Origin: JBBIPA01 sp963775935
GTDB lineage: Bacteria > Chloroflexota > Dehalococcoidia > GIF9 > UBA5629
Length of the DNA stretch: 64,000 nt
Reading direction: 5' to 3'
Assembly (NCBI GenBank): GCA_963775935.1
Contig: CAVZKR010000004.1
Coordinates: forward strand, 186,001-250,000
The notes under the pieces are model-generated. The model did not search any database, was not told the origin of the DNA, and worked only from the letters and a program-made list of their open reading frames with translations. Shown here piece by piece: positions 8,636 through 17,029 of the stretch. The stretch's first letter is position 1. Each line of letters starts with the position of its first letter. The translations under genes were made by a program, and so were the position numbers.

Positions 8636-8690
8636 AGGTGTTAATTGATTCCCTTTGGCATCATATACATATATTACTCATATCAAGCGT

Positions 8691-10416
8691 CTAGTCTGAA
8701 AATCGCCTACTCACACGTTTCTTGACTGCAATATTCTTCTGGCGTTCTTTATTTCGGGGATCTTTTTCCACGAAAATCGGCTTTCCGGTAAATGGGTCCG
8801 TCTCCGTATAGTACATCAGACTGGAATAGGTAGATGGCGCCGGACAGAAAATCTGGACTTGCTCGGGATTCATTTTGAGCTTCTCGGAGGTAAATCGTTT
8901 CAGCCTTTTCATATCATCATTGGTGCATCCAGGGTGGGCAGCAATCAAATAATAAGTAAGGAATTGCTCCTTGCCGGCACTTCGGGTCATTCGGTCGAAC
9001 AACTCCTTGAATCGCAAAAGCAAAGACGCCCCAGGCTTCCCCATTCTGTTCAAAACACCGTCTTCTGTGTGTTCCGGCGCAACCTTCATTTGGCCCGAAA
9101 CGTGATGCTTGACCAGCTCTTGAAGATATTGCCCGCCATACTTCCTATCGCTCAGCAGCAGATCGTAGCGAATCCCCGAAGCCACAAATACCCTTTTTAC
9201 TCCCTTGATATGCCGGATATTTTTTAGAACCTCTATCTGTGGCCGGTGGTCGGCCTTCATTGAAGGACAAACCCGCGGATATAGACAGCGCCTGTCCCGG
9301 CAAGTTCCCTGACGAATCTTTTTCTCACATTCAAAACCATACATGTTAGCTGTTGCGCCGCCAACATCCGTAATGTATCCCTTGAAATCGGGATAATCGG
9401 CGATCTGCCTGGCTTCAGCTAAGATGGACTCCAGACTTCGCCACTGGACTGTTCGCCCCTCGTGTACGGTAATTGCGCAGAAGTTGCACTCCCCGTAACA
9501 GCCCCGATGGGTTGAAATTGAAAACTTGATGGTTTCCAACGCCCTGACTTTTCCTTGCTGTTCATAGTAGGGATGCTGGGCACGTTCGAAATCAAGCGCA
9601 TATACAGCATCCAGCTCATCTTGCGCAAGATGCATACCAGGCGGGTTATGGATCAGGTAGCGTGTGCCATGTTTTTGGTACAGGCCTTTCGCGGTGAAGG
9701 GATCGTTGTTTTGATAAAAAGTATGGAACATGTCGACCAGAGCATGATTATCTCTTTTGACCGTCTCATAGGGGGGAAGTTCCAGATAATCCGCTCTTTT
9801 CTTTATGCTCATCACGTTCGCTGGCAATATAACACAGCCCTCGAACATTTCGCACATCGACTCCCTCTTTTAGCGCGTCGGCGAGCTGTACGACTGCTTT
9901 TTCGGCCATTCCATAAAGCAGGTAATCTGCCTTGGCATCAAACAGGATGGATGAACGGACCCGGTCAGACCAGAAGTCATAATGGGCAATGCGCCGCAGG
10001 CTGGCCTCAATGCCTCCGAGCACGATCGGCCTCGTGTTCTTGAAATAGCAGTTAATCAGGTTCGTATAGACAATCGCAGCTCGGTCAGGACGCCGGTTGT
10101 TTATCCCCCCGGGGGTATAGTCATCGCTTTTTCTTCTTTTCTTCAGCGATGTATAGTTAGCTATCATGGAGTCAACACTACCACCAGATACCCCCCAAAA
10201 CAACCTCGGTTCTCCCAGGCGGCAAATGTCCTTATCGGAGTAAATATTTGGCTGGGCAATTACCCCAACCCTGTAGCCAGCGTGGTTGAGTACTTTCCCG
10301 ATTACTGCAGTCCCAATAAATGGGCTATCAATATAGCTATCTCCTGTCACCAGGATGATATCCAATTGATCCCATCCCAAAAGGTTCAGCTCCTGGCGTG
10401 TCGTAGGTAGAAACAT
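8691..10416 (-). pseudogene. ygiQ: YgiQ-family radical SAM protein, one frameshift
   Basis: UPF0313/YgiQ radical SAM protein of unknown substrate. The N-terminal part begins MFLPTTRQELNLLGWDQLD at the ATG 10416. The C-terminal part, in another frame, holds the cluster motif CYGECNFC and runs to 8691. The frames join at GAAAAGAGC (plus-strand T-run 9797-9800): removing one base gives DEHKERADYLELPPYETV, an uninterrupted protein of about 575 residues, slightly short for the family. No other lesion is visible, so a one-base sequencing error or a recent mutation is equally possible. Confidence 0.85.
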
Positions 10417-11005
10417 AATTTCGTATCCTATTGTTACCCATAAATTATACACTGCCAGAACAGTTGTCTGAAGGGGTCGTACTCGTGCAGGTAATTAGTG
10501 ACACTCGGGTTCTTTCTTGACAACGCTCAAAAAGGGAGCCACCACGCTCCGCGGTCACGATGTAATAGAATCGGCGACATCAAAAGGGGTTGTTAACTGA
10601 GCCACCGTCGCCAAGTCTCATGTTGCCCCGCCGGTGAGCTATACATGACGGAATGTATAACCTAAAATATGCAGTTTATATTCAAAGCCATCGTGCATTG
10701 TAGTATACTTGAATACGAAGCTATTCGATCGAACCTGCGACATGACGGTAGTGTGATTTAAATGCTGGAACCATCGTAGAGGGGTTTGGTGAAGTGTTGT
10801 CCCAGCGTCAAGCCAGCGGCCGTATATCTGACCGTCCAGAAAGACAGCGGTCTAGGGGACTGCGGCTCACTATCAGATTCATAAGTCGGGAATAAATCCT
10901 TGCGTGTTATGAGGCTAGTTTTTGTCTCCTTTTATTATCCCATGTTTTTGACCACCAAGACTCTAGTGATGGTATCACCGTCCGGATTGGCAAGGTAAGA
11001 ATAAT
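10417..11005. other. 589-base region without a secure gene
   Basis: No recognisable gene or RNA. On the minus strand a frame of about 70 codons (from a stop near 10850 to 10639) is open and ends in EYKLHILGYTFRHV, with one internal ATG at 10743. It lacks a ribosome-binding site and could be a decayed gene. The remainder shows no clear structure. Confidence 0.35.
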
Positions 11006-11419
11006 CTATTCAATGCCCAATTTTTTTGCGGTCCTATAGGCGTCAAATATTTGAAAAATAAATACAGCAAATACTAAAGTAAAAAGGAATGAACCAATGC
11101 CGCCACTAAATACCGAGATAAAACCAGCGACGAAGCCGAGTAATAATCCACAAACTAAGAAAACAATACCTCGCTTAACTTGCCCGGCATACATATGACC
11201 AATACCCCATATACCGATAATACCAGGGAAAATAGCTAATAATATGACAATAGGCTTCCTTTTAGCTTTAGTTCTCGTGCCTGCCGTTTCATTTATAGGT
11301 TGTGACTTAGAGTAAGCTGCACTCGCGCTTGGGATTCTGCTACCTTTCCTTGTCCCGCAAACTGTGCAGAATTCCGCACCTGCGCTTAACTGACCTCCGC
11401 ACTTAAAACAGAATGCCAT
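11006..11419 (-). CDS. zinc-ribbon plus membrane-domain protein (TM2-like)
   Basis: A 137-residue protein. Residues 4-23 form a zinc ribbon (CFKCGG then CTVCGTRKG). A basic linker follows, then two or three membrane segments from about residue 54: VILLAIFPGIIGIWGIGHMY, the GIVFLVCGLLLGFVAGF segment and FLFTLVFAVFIFQIFDAYRT. The GHMYAG and DAYRTAKK elements resemble the TM2 domain. AGGAGG lies upstream of the ATG. It follows the M48 protease gene on the same strand and both carry zinc ribbons. Function unknown. Confidence 0.75.
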   Translation of the reverse strand: MAFCFKCGGQLSAGAEFCTVCGTRKGSRIPSASAAYSKSQPINETAGTRTKAKRKPIVILLAIFPGIIGIWGIGHMYAGQVKRGIVFLVCGLLLGFVAGFISVFSGGIGSFLFTLVFAVFIFQIFDAYRTAKKLGIE

Positions 11420-11437
11420 GAATACCTCCTTTGATAT

Positions 11438-11527
11438 TTATCCCAGCTTATTTCCACATTTGGAGCAGAAGTATTCATTACCTACCAACTGAACTCCACA
11501 ATTTGGGCATCTGGGGGTGTTCTCTAT
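11438..11527 (-). pseudogene. in-frame zinc-ribbon extension behind the M48 stop codon
   Basis: Directly after the TAA that ends the M48 gene, the same frame stays open for 29 codons to a second TAA and encodes another zinc ribbon, CPNCGVQL then CSKCGNKLG. Either the protease once ended with two ribbons and acquired a nonsense codon, or the stop is read through or miscalled. No start codon is present in this piece. Confidence 0.6.
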
Positions 11528-12487
11528 TTAAATAGAAGGCTTATGTTCTTTTCCACAAATAGGGCAATACGATTCGTTGCCATACAGTGTCCCCCCACAG
11601 TTCTCACAGAAGAGTTTACTTAATGTTGGAGAACTAACTCTCGTTTTGCGGCTCATCACATCGCTATATCCATCGGTTTCAATCCATTTAATAGTTTCGG
11701 CAGACCTCAAAACAGACAACGGATGGGATTTGAACAACTGTGTGTCAACGCCCCCGCCTCCTAGATAGCTAAGAATTTTAGATATTAACCCGTAGTCCAT
11801 ATTCTGGAATTCTTTGGTTTGTTTAATCCATTCTGAGCGCTGTAAATCAGATATATTTGAGTTTGGAAACCCAGCAAGTATCATATCTGTTTCTTGGGCG
11901 ACCTTAAAGTCTTGACAAGCCAATAATCCAGCTCTATCAGCTGTGAATTCGGACATACGTGACCAATGAAGCATGGACATTTGCAATCCCACTGATACCA
12001 GTCCAGACAAGCCAAATGTTTTGTTGCTGAGATATTCAGCCGCTGAAACAATATATCCAGCAGCGTCATTATATAAAACATGCCGTGCTTTGATATGTCC
12101 CATCTCATGCCCGATGATATACTGCAACTGAGGCCCAGAACATATATCAAGCAATCCACGATTGAGAACTATTATATGGTTGACGGCACCGATTGTATAA
12201 GCATTAGCGTCAGAATCACTTGAAATGTATAAGGTAACGTTTTCTGTTGCATCGAGGATTTCTTTCGTTTCTGCAAAAATGGAATAAATATCCGGTAAAT
12301 TTTCTTTAGTTACTTTGATATAGCTTGACAGGTATAAATATTGTTTTGTTTTTTCGATGCCGTTTTTCCAGAGCCATTTAAGAAAAGAATCCAAGCCTGG
12401 CGTCTTCTTTAGGGCTTCGAGTGCTGCTTTATCAAATGGATGCTCAAATTCTTGCGCGGTTAATCCATCTAATCTCTTCTTTCCCAT
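11528..12487 (-). CDS. M48-family metalloprotease with C-terminal zinc ribbon
   Basis: A 319-residue peptidase. Zinc ligands are seen in HEMGH (His127, Glu128, His131) and SEFTADRAG (Glu near 185), the HtpX/M48 pattern. Unlike HtpX, no long N-terminal membrane segments are seen, so a cytoplasmic or peripheral enzyme is likely. The C-terminus carries a ribbon (CENCGG then CPICGKEH). The ATG at 12487 is chosen over the TTG before it because GGAGG lies 6 bases upstream. A second ribbon lies in frame beyond the stop. Confidence 0.88.
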   Translation of the reverse strand: MGKKRLDGLTAQEFEHPFDKAALEALKKTPGLDSFLKWLWKNGIEKTKQYLYLSSYIKVTKENLPDIYSIFAETKEILDATENVTLYISSDSDANAYTIGAVNHIIVLNRGLLDICSGPQLQYIIGHEMGHIKARHVLYNDAAGYIVSAAEYLSNKTFGLSGLVSVGLQMSMLHWSRMSEFTADRAGLLACQDFKVAQETDMILAGFPNSNISDLQRSEWIKQTKEFQNMDYGLISKILSYLGGGGVDTQLFKSHPLSVLRSAETIKWIETDGYSDVMSRKTRVSSPTLSKLFCENCGGTLYGNESYCPICGKEHKPSI

Positions 12488-12651
12488 CAAAAACCTCCGC
12501 CAACTGGTGATGTCTCAATATAATACATTTTCTTATATAACTTTACCATACTGTTCGGTAACAGTTTTATTTGCGCAACATGTACCCCCATAAACCAGGT
12601 CAGTTGTTCTTAGAGTTTTCCTGTGGTTAAAAATTCATCAGGAGGGCTCTA
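12488..12651. other. upstream region of the protease and presumed IS3 left end
   Basis: AT-rich intergenic DNA. TGTACCCCCATAAACC at 12581-12596 begins with TG as IS3-family ends do and precedes the transposase remnant, but no matching right end was found, so the IS boundary is not established. Confidence 0.3.
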
Positions 12652-12705
12652 ATGAAGGTCAGGAAGTATAGCGAGGAACAGATCATCGCTTGTTATGTTA
12701 AGTGA
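12652..12705 (+). pseudogene. IS3-family OrfA transposase remnant
   Basis: AGGAGG, then an ATG opening a frame that reads MKVRKYSEEQIIA, the usual start of IS3-group OrfA helix-turn-helix proteins, followed by four unrelated codons and a stop. Only the first 13 codons of the gene survive. The direct-repeat copy begins 9 bases later, so the IS appears cut at that junction. Confidence 0.7.
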
Positions 12706-12713
12706 CTTTGAGG

Positions 12714-12839
12714 TTTGCCGCTCCCCTGCGGCGGTATTAACTGTGCTCATCAGTGCTAATTGTAAAAAGCTCGCATATAGGATTGTATTAAACAGTCTAT
12801 GGTGGGATAGGACTGGATATTGGACTCATCATCCGAAGA
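12714..12839 (+). repeat. direct repeat copy 1 flanking the island
   Basis: About 126 bases starting TTTGCCGCTCCCCTGCGGCG, which contains a GCCGC/GCGGC hairpin, and ending CTCATCATCCGAAGA. A diverged copy in the same orientation lies at 15794-15920. By eye roughly four in five bases match, with blocks of perfect identity at both ends. Confidence 0.8.
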
Positions 12840-12924
12840 GATGCGTATGGCTAAAGTCTGGATATTCAAATCTGGGCAATTTTTTATTCGCCCATATCTA
12901 TATCGAAGCTAAAAACGTCACAAA

Positions 12925-12933
12925 TGATATAAT
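12925..12933 (+). promoter_or_regulatory. extended -10 promoter of the TPR gene
   Basis: TG-A-TATAAT, a perfect -10 hexamer with the extended-10 TG, about 20 bases before the TPR start. No -35 hexamer is evident. Confidence 0.45.
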
Positions 12934-12953
12934 ATACATGTAAATGTGAAAGC

Positions 12954-13574
12954 ATGAGTAAGGAGTTTAATAATACTTACTTTCGCGATGAATCGCTTAA
13001 TAGTTCGCTATCTAAGGCCGCTATCCACCATACACTAGGTTGCGATTACTTGCATATAGGTTGTCTTGATTTAGCGATAGACGAACTAACCATTGCGATT
13101 CAGTTCGACCCGACAAATTCACTTTATTATGAATGCCGCGGTAGAGCATATGGAGCAAAGTATGAATATGAGAACTCTGTGGTTGATTTTAGCAAGGCAA
13201 TAGGATTAGATAGCGATTTTGCTGGCGCTTATAACAATCGTGGTTTAAGCTATTATAAAATGGACAGTCTTGAAGAGGCGATAGCCGATTATAATAAGGC
13301 TATTGAGATCGAACCTTATATAGCTTTGTTTTATTCTAACCGAGGATTAGCACACTATCATAATGATGATCCTCAAAAAGCGATAGAAGATTTCAGTATA
13401 GCCCTTGAACTAGGTCCTGATGATCCATATACGTACTCGTATCGCGGAAAAGTTTTTGCTGCTAATGGAGACTTAGAGAAGGCTATAGCCGATTTTGAGG
13501 AGGCAGTATCATTAGACCCTAATGACATTACTGCTTATGGAAACCTTATATGGTTGTATAGGGAGAGAAACTAA
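12954..13574 (+). CDS. TPR-repeat protein
   Basis: A 206-residue protein made of about five tandem 34-residue tetratricopeptide repeats, with consensus positions such as AYNNRGLSYYKMDSLEEAI and DYNKAIEIEP visible. No signal peptide or membrane segment is seen, so a cytoplasmic protein-protein scaffold is likely. It is the first gene inside the direct-repeat-bounded island and is separated by 3 bases from the next gene, so the two are probably co-transcribed. A degenerate ribosome-binding site (GTGAAAGC) precedes the ATG. Confidence 0.88.
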   Translation: MSKEFNNTYFRDESLNSSLSKAAIHHTLGCDYLHIGCLDLAIDELTIAIQFDPTNSLYYECRGRAYGAKYEYENSVVDFSKAIGLDSDFAGAYNNRGLSYYKMDSLEEAIADYNKAIEIEPYIALFYSNRGLAHYHNDDPQKAIEDFSIALELGPDDPYTYSYRGKVFAANGDLEKAIADFEEAVSLDPNDITAYGNLIWLYRERN

Positions 13575-13577
13575 GAT

Positions 13578-14420
13578 ATGGATAGCAATGAATGTGTTGA
13601 CTGTTTGGCAGTAGAGGGACAATTGCATCGCTGGCCCTGTGAATATGAAAAATGCCCTTTCTGCGGTGGGCAAGTAATATCATGTGGCTGTTTTGATGGC
13701 TTGATGGATTGGGCTATTAAGTCTATCGAACCTGTTGATTTAAAACATTTTACGGAGGCTGAAAAAGAAAGATGGCTAGAATTGATTGGACATTTAAAAT
13801 ATCAATGGGAGGAAATTGTCGATTCGCCATTTCAAATCCAAGATATGTATTTTGAATGCCCTCCCTACTGGTGTGGAACTAAAGCATTACTCAAAGCTTT
13901 CTGGAAAATACGGGAAAAGTTCATGAAGGTAGATGAAGAACTAGACTACAAGTGGGAGGAGTTTTGCACCGAAAAAGGTAGGATACCGCATCTCGATATA
14001 CCGCAAATTTGTCCCATCTGCGGTAAAGACAACCCGGAGTTTTTCAATGTTGCTGACAATGAATGGGGAAAATATGTTATCCCCAAGTATCAGGATGAAA
14101 TAATATGCATTGAATGTTATAAGCGGCAGAAAAGTCTGTTTCCTGACGGCTGGAAAAAGGAACTATCCCGAATTCAAAAGCAAAAACGTAACAAAGTTAC
14201 AATGACCAGATTCATGCAAATGATTGGTTATCAACCAGTATGCTTGTTCTGCGGTGAACACAACGGGATAGCTTTGAATATCAGCAAAGCAGATAAAGCT
14301 AAATATTTAATACCGGTGTTGAATAAGGGAGCCTTCTGTTCAGCATGCTTTGGTCGAATGAGAAAGCTTTTCCCTAATGGGTGGAAAAATGCTGGGGACC
14401 CTGTTAAATTGCAGAAGTGA
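13578..14420 (+). CDS. unknown protein with repeated CxxC zinc fingers
   Basis: A 280-residue protein I do not recognise. The N-terminus has CVDC, a CPFCGG knuckle and CGC. The C-terminal half holds two similar units, each with a CPICGKD or CLFCGEH knuckle, a ~30-residue spacer, a second Cys pair (CIEC, CSAC) and the tail LFPDGWKK or LFPNGWKN. The duplicated unit looks like an HNH-free zinc-binding module. It follows the TPR gene by 3 bases. The AT-rich codon usage matches the island. Nucleic-acid binding is plausible but only inferred. Confidence 0.7.
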   Translation: MDSNECVDCLAVEGQLHRWPCEYEKCPFCGGQVISCGCFDGLMDWAIKSIEPVDLKHFTEAEKERWLELIGHLKYQWEEIVDSPFQIQDMYFECPPYWCGTKALLKAFWKIREKFMKVDEELDYKWEEFCTEKGRIPHLDIPQICPICGKDNPEFFNVADNEWGKYVIPKYQDEIICIECYKRQKSLFPDGWKKELSRIQKQKRNKVTMTRFMQMIGYQPVCLFCGEHNGIALNISKADKAKYLIPVLNKGAFCSACFGRMRKLFPNGWKNAGDPVKLQK

Positions 14421-14464
14421 ACATCAAGCTAAGTGTATTGTAAGCAACTAAGGGAGCAGCCAAT

Positions 14465-14834
14465 GTGAGCATGAAAAGAAATTCAGAACTGATATGGAAA
14501 TGGGTTGAAGGAGTTGTCGATAAAAAGGACGAATACATCGCAATTCATTACGGGGGGTACTAGGATTGGTGATAAATCGATACCTGTTGCTCGTCTCGCG
14601 CCTGCCAAGGGTCATGTATTTGTTGTGCAATTCATTTACAAAGGTGACCCAAACGCAGCGAAAACTAAAAACATATTGAATGCAGTAAAAAAGGAGCTTG
14701 ACTTCTATCTGATAGAATTGGGTGAGGAAGATCCGTGGGCTTATGCCAAGTATCACTGCTCTACAGCAGCAGATTTATATTCCACCGTTCATTGGGGTTG
14801 GTTCCCAAAGGGTTGGAAACCTAAGGCTCGTTAG
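14465..14834 (+). pseudogene. unknown ~122-residue protein, frameshift at a G6 run
   Basis: From a GTG at 14465 (AGGGAG 8 bases upstream), or the ATG at 14471, the frame encodes MKRNSELIWKWVEGVVDKK and reaches a G6 run at 14552-14557, after which it stops. The next frame continues TRIGDKSIPVARLAPAKGHV and ends PKGWKPKAR at 14834. Deleting one G joins both halves as HYGGTRIGDK. The family is not recognised. The PxGW ending echoes the PDGW/PNGW tails of the preceding protein. Either an error or a phase-variable tract. Confidence 0.6.
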
Positions 14835-14884
14835 CAAAATGGTTATTGTTAATAGTAAAACGAACTAAGCTTAAGGAGGTTCAA

Positions 14885-15559
14885 ATGGATAAAAAATCAC
14901 AAATAAGGAAGGTATTTTCGAACTTTAAATGTAAAAACTTTTATGAATATAGAGGTTCGGTAAGTTTTTCGTGTAAATATCAAGGCCAATGCAAAGTGCA
15001 CAAAAAGACTGAACCAATTTGGTCTCCTTTAATTGGTGATATCGATGATAAACGACATAATGTGATGCTTGTAGCTGAAGCACCTTCTACAAGCGGAGGT
15101 AAAGGTGTGCACTTAGGAGGTTTACTAGAAGATAGGTGCGCTCAAAAAAAGGAAGATAGTGAATTCAGTAAGTTCTTAGAATTTTTCAATAAAGAATTAG
15201 GCTTTTGGCCTTATTTCACAGACCTAGTTAAATGTGGACCTACAAGGGTAGGTGATAAAGCAACTATTAAGCGACGGGCGGAAAGATGTGTAAAGCATTT
15301 TTTGTTAAGCGAAATAAAAATAATCGAACCTGATTTTATCTATTGCATCGGGAAAACATCGTATAATGCACTAAAACAATACAAACTGCATAAATCATCT
15401 GGCGAAACTATCAAACTCATACCTCTCATACATTATAGTAGGCAAGCGGGGTTGCCTTTGACATCGATGGATAAAAGACTTATTTGGCGTTGGCAGTTGA
15501 AGCCATTGACAAAAAATCTACCGTTACCCTCATTATCTTATTTTCAGTATAGCAAATGA
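14885..15559 (+). CDS. uracil-DNA-glycosylase-superfamily-like protein
   Basis: A 224-residue protein. The ATG at 14885 is chosen because AAGGAGG lies 5 bases upstream. The order of elements matches family-4-type uracil-DNA glycosylases: VMLVAEAPS (motif 1 region), the segment FWPYFTDLVKCGP (like YITNVVKCRP), an amphipathic helix ERCVKHFLLSEIKIIEPDFI, the strand IYCIGKTSYNAL, and a C-terminal IPLIHYSRQAG resembling the H-P-S motif. The GEAPG signature is altered to AEAPS and iron-sulphur Cys are not clearly arranged. Substrate and activity are uncertain; it is the last gene of the island. Confidence 0.55.
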   Translation: MDKKSQIRKVFSNFKCKNFYEYRGSVSFSCKYQGQCKVHKKTEPIWSPLIGDIDDKRHNVMLVAEAPSTSGGKGVHLGGLLEDRCAQKKEDSEFSKFLEFFNKELGFWPYFTDLVKCGPTRVGDKATIKRRAERCVKHFLLSEIKIIEPDFIYCIGKTSYNALKQYKLHKSSGETIKLIPLIHYSRQAGLPLTSMDKRLIWRWQLKPLTKNLPLPSLSYFQYSK

Positions 15560-15793
15560 CTCTATCTAGCCTTTTCATGTTATCAACCCCATATTTGTAC
15601 TTGATTTACAATGATAATGACCTTACCCAATTTATAGTCCACTGTAGACTAGAGTTTTCTCCAAACACCTGAAGACTCTCATTATACATGGACTAGATTA
15701 CGGTGGGAGGGTCAGCATTAGAGCAGGCGGTCGGTAGTTAAGTGCGCCATGCGGCTGTATTTGATTATATTATTTCTTCTGTGCCCCCCTCCT

Positions 15794-15920
15794 TTTGCCG
15801 CTCCCCTGCGGCGGTAGCAGCTGTGCTCATCTGTGCTGACCCGTAAAAGTCTCCTATATAGGATCGTATTGAACGGTATATCACGGGATAGAACTGAATA
15901 CTGGGCTCATCATCCGAAGA
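15794..15920 (+). repeat. direct repeat copy 2 flanking the island
   Basis: About 127 bases in the same orientation as 12714-12839, identical through TTTGCCGCTCCCCTGCGGCG and CTCATCATCCGAAGA and diverged between. The two copies bracket roughly 2.95 kb holding four genes. Confidence 0.8.
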
Positions 15921-16014
15921 CCGCTATTCTTCAAGTTAAACATTTACATGACAATCGTATACCTCTGCAAGTAGAGGGGGTTTGATTATTATATTATCTG
16001 TGCGCGCCAATTTG

Positions 16015-16046
16015 CCCCGAGGTGACCGCATGGGGTCACCTCGGGG
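16015..16046. repeat. perfect 13-bp GC-rich palindrome
   Basis: CCCCGAGGTGACC at 16015-16027 pairs perfectly with GGTCACCTCGGGG at 16034-16046 around a 6-base loop. No T-run follows, so a simple terminator is unlikely; a mobile-element end or protein-binding site is possible. Confidence 0.7.
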
Positions 16047-16132
16047 AGGCGTCTCCCACGAAATGTTTAACCACGTTTATTGCATTATGCCTTTTCCTGT
16101 CTCTTATCAGCGGATTCCGTTCAATTATGGAC

Positions 16133-16588
16133 TCAATGTTCCTTGTGTGCCTTATAGTCGCCAATCCAGTTAACCCGGGCTGATTTACCTTTCACTGCCT
16201 GAAAAAAGGCTTTATCGCCAGTCCACAGGTCACATTTCTCCGCTTCAGCCAGGGCAAGATAAGCAGCATCGTAGGCTGCCAGGTTATATTTTAGGGCTGC
16301 CTCTAAAACCATCATCGGCTCTATCTCTCTGAGTTCAATGCCAAGCGCCAGAAGGTTACTCAGTGCTTCAATAGCCTTATCTGTGGTGACTCGCTTTTGC
16401 CTGGTAGCGGTGGCTATTCCATTAACCACTTCGTACATTAAAAGATGAGGGGCTATCGCAGTGATAGCCCCTCGAGCATAGAAATCGTTTCTTAACGCTG
16501 TAGCCTGGGCAATACAGTCTTCGTCATCAAGCTGCCATTTCAGAACTACCGAAGCATCGACAACTATTAGCCCTGGTTCTGGTGCCAT
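16133..16588 (-). CDS. vapC: VapC-like PIN-domain toxin
   Basis: A 151-residue PIN-domain ribonuclease. Acidic metal ligands are visible: Asp11 in IVVDASVVLKW, the Glu in YEVVNGI near residue 53, and the Asp in NLAAYDAAYLALAE plus the Asp of CDLWTGDKAF in the C-terminal half. It lies 5 bases downstream of the antitoxin gene, the usual VapBC order. Expected to cleave RNA, with the target unknown. Confidence 0.88.
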   Translation of the reverse strand: MAPEPGLIVVDASVVLKWQLDDEDCIAQATALRNDFYARGAITAIAPHLLMYEVVNGIATATRQKRVTTDKAIEALSNLLALGIELREIEPMMVLEAALKYNLAAYDAAYLALAEAEKCDLWTGDKAFFQAVKGKSARVNWIGDYKAHKEH

Positions 16589-16593
16589 ATTGT

Positions 16594-16866
16594 CTATCTT
16601 CGCCGACCTTCCTTAACAAGTTCGGCAGCAGTCATACCAACGGTGCCCATATCTCGCCTGAGTCTGTCCATACGGGCTAACAATGCCTTCTTGTTTCCAT
16701 CAATTTTGTCGGTTAGCTCGCCATCCCTCTCCAGACGCTCCTTAATAGCCTGGGTACAGTAAACTGTGGTGCTAATGCCACGTTTGGCAGAGGCAACCTT
16801 AATGCGTCTTCTCATCATCTCACTTTCAAGGTAAAGACCGAGCCTTGCTTTCTTGGTCACTGCCAT
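16594..16866 (-). CDS. antitoxin of the VapBC-type pair
   Basis: A 90-residue basic protein. The ATG at 16866 is preferred because GGTGGAGGT lies immediately upstream; a longer frame begins four codons earlier. The N-terminal half (KKARLGLYLESEMMRRRIKV) resembles a ribbon-helix-helix DNA-binding domain, and the C-terminal half, which ends MTAAELVKEGRRR, would wrap the PIN toxin. Autoregulation of the operon is expected from the family. Confidence 0.75.
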   Translation of the reverse strand: MAVTKKARLGLYLESEMMRRRIKVASAKRGISTTVYCTQAIKERLERDGELTDKIDGNKKALLARMDRLRRDMGTVGMTAAELVKEGRRR

Positions 16867-16970
16867 CACCTCCACCATAATGATAGCACTATAACACTAT
16901 GTCGTCAATTTGATATTTGGTGGATTAGCGCCTTCAAACTACACCTTATAGCTGGCGCTATGGTACAATC

Positions 16971-16979
16971 CAGCAGATG
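16971..16979 (+). promoter_or_regulatory. extended -10 promoter of mfd
   Basis: TG-G-TACAAT about 50 bases before the mfd start. The same TGG-TA-A-T pattern precedes glgC and the thymidylate synthase gene. No good -35 is seen. Confidence 0.4.
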
Positions 16980-17014
16980 GGCTAGTCGCATACCCAGTAA
17001 GGGTATGGCTAGCC
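16980..17014 (+). other. stem-loop in the mfd leader
   Basis: GGCTAG...CATACCC pairs with GGGTATG...CTAGCC (16980-16995 against 17001-17014), an imperfect hairpin just before the start codon. Role unknown; it would sit at the 5' end of the mRNA. Confidence 0.45.
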
Positions 17015-17029
17015 CTCTAGGTGTTTGTG

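Larger units (their letters stand above)
15560..16132. other. 573-base gene-free region at the island end
   Basis: Holds direct-repeat copy 2, a small CCTCT/AGAGG hairpin at 15962-15977 and a strong GC-rich palindrome at 16015-16046. No coding frame is convincing. Confidence 0.6.

Noticed and set aside
10700..10760. Possible tRNA T-arm (GCAGGTTCGATC on the minus strand)
   Set aside because: No matching 5-base stem, acceptor or anticodon arm could be built.
12581..12596. Complete IS3 element
   Set aside because: Only a 13-codon OrfA remnant remains and no right end or OrfB is present.
15982..16173. 63-codon plus-strand frame at the island edge
   Set aside because: Runs through the GC-rich palindrome and has no protein-like composition or ribosome-binding site.
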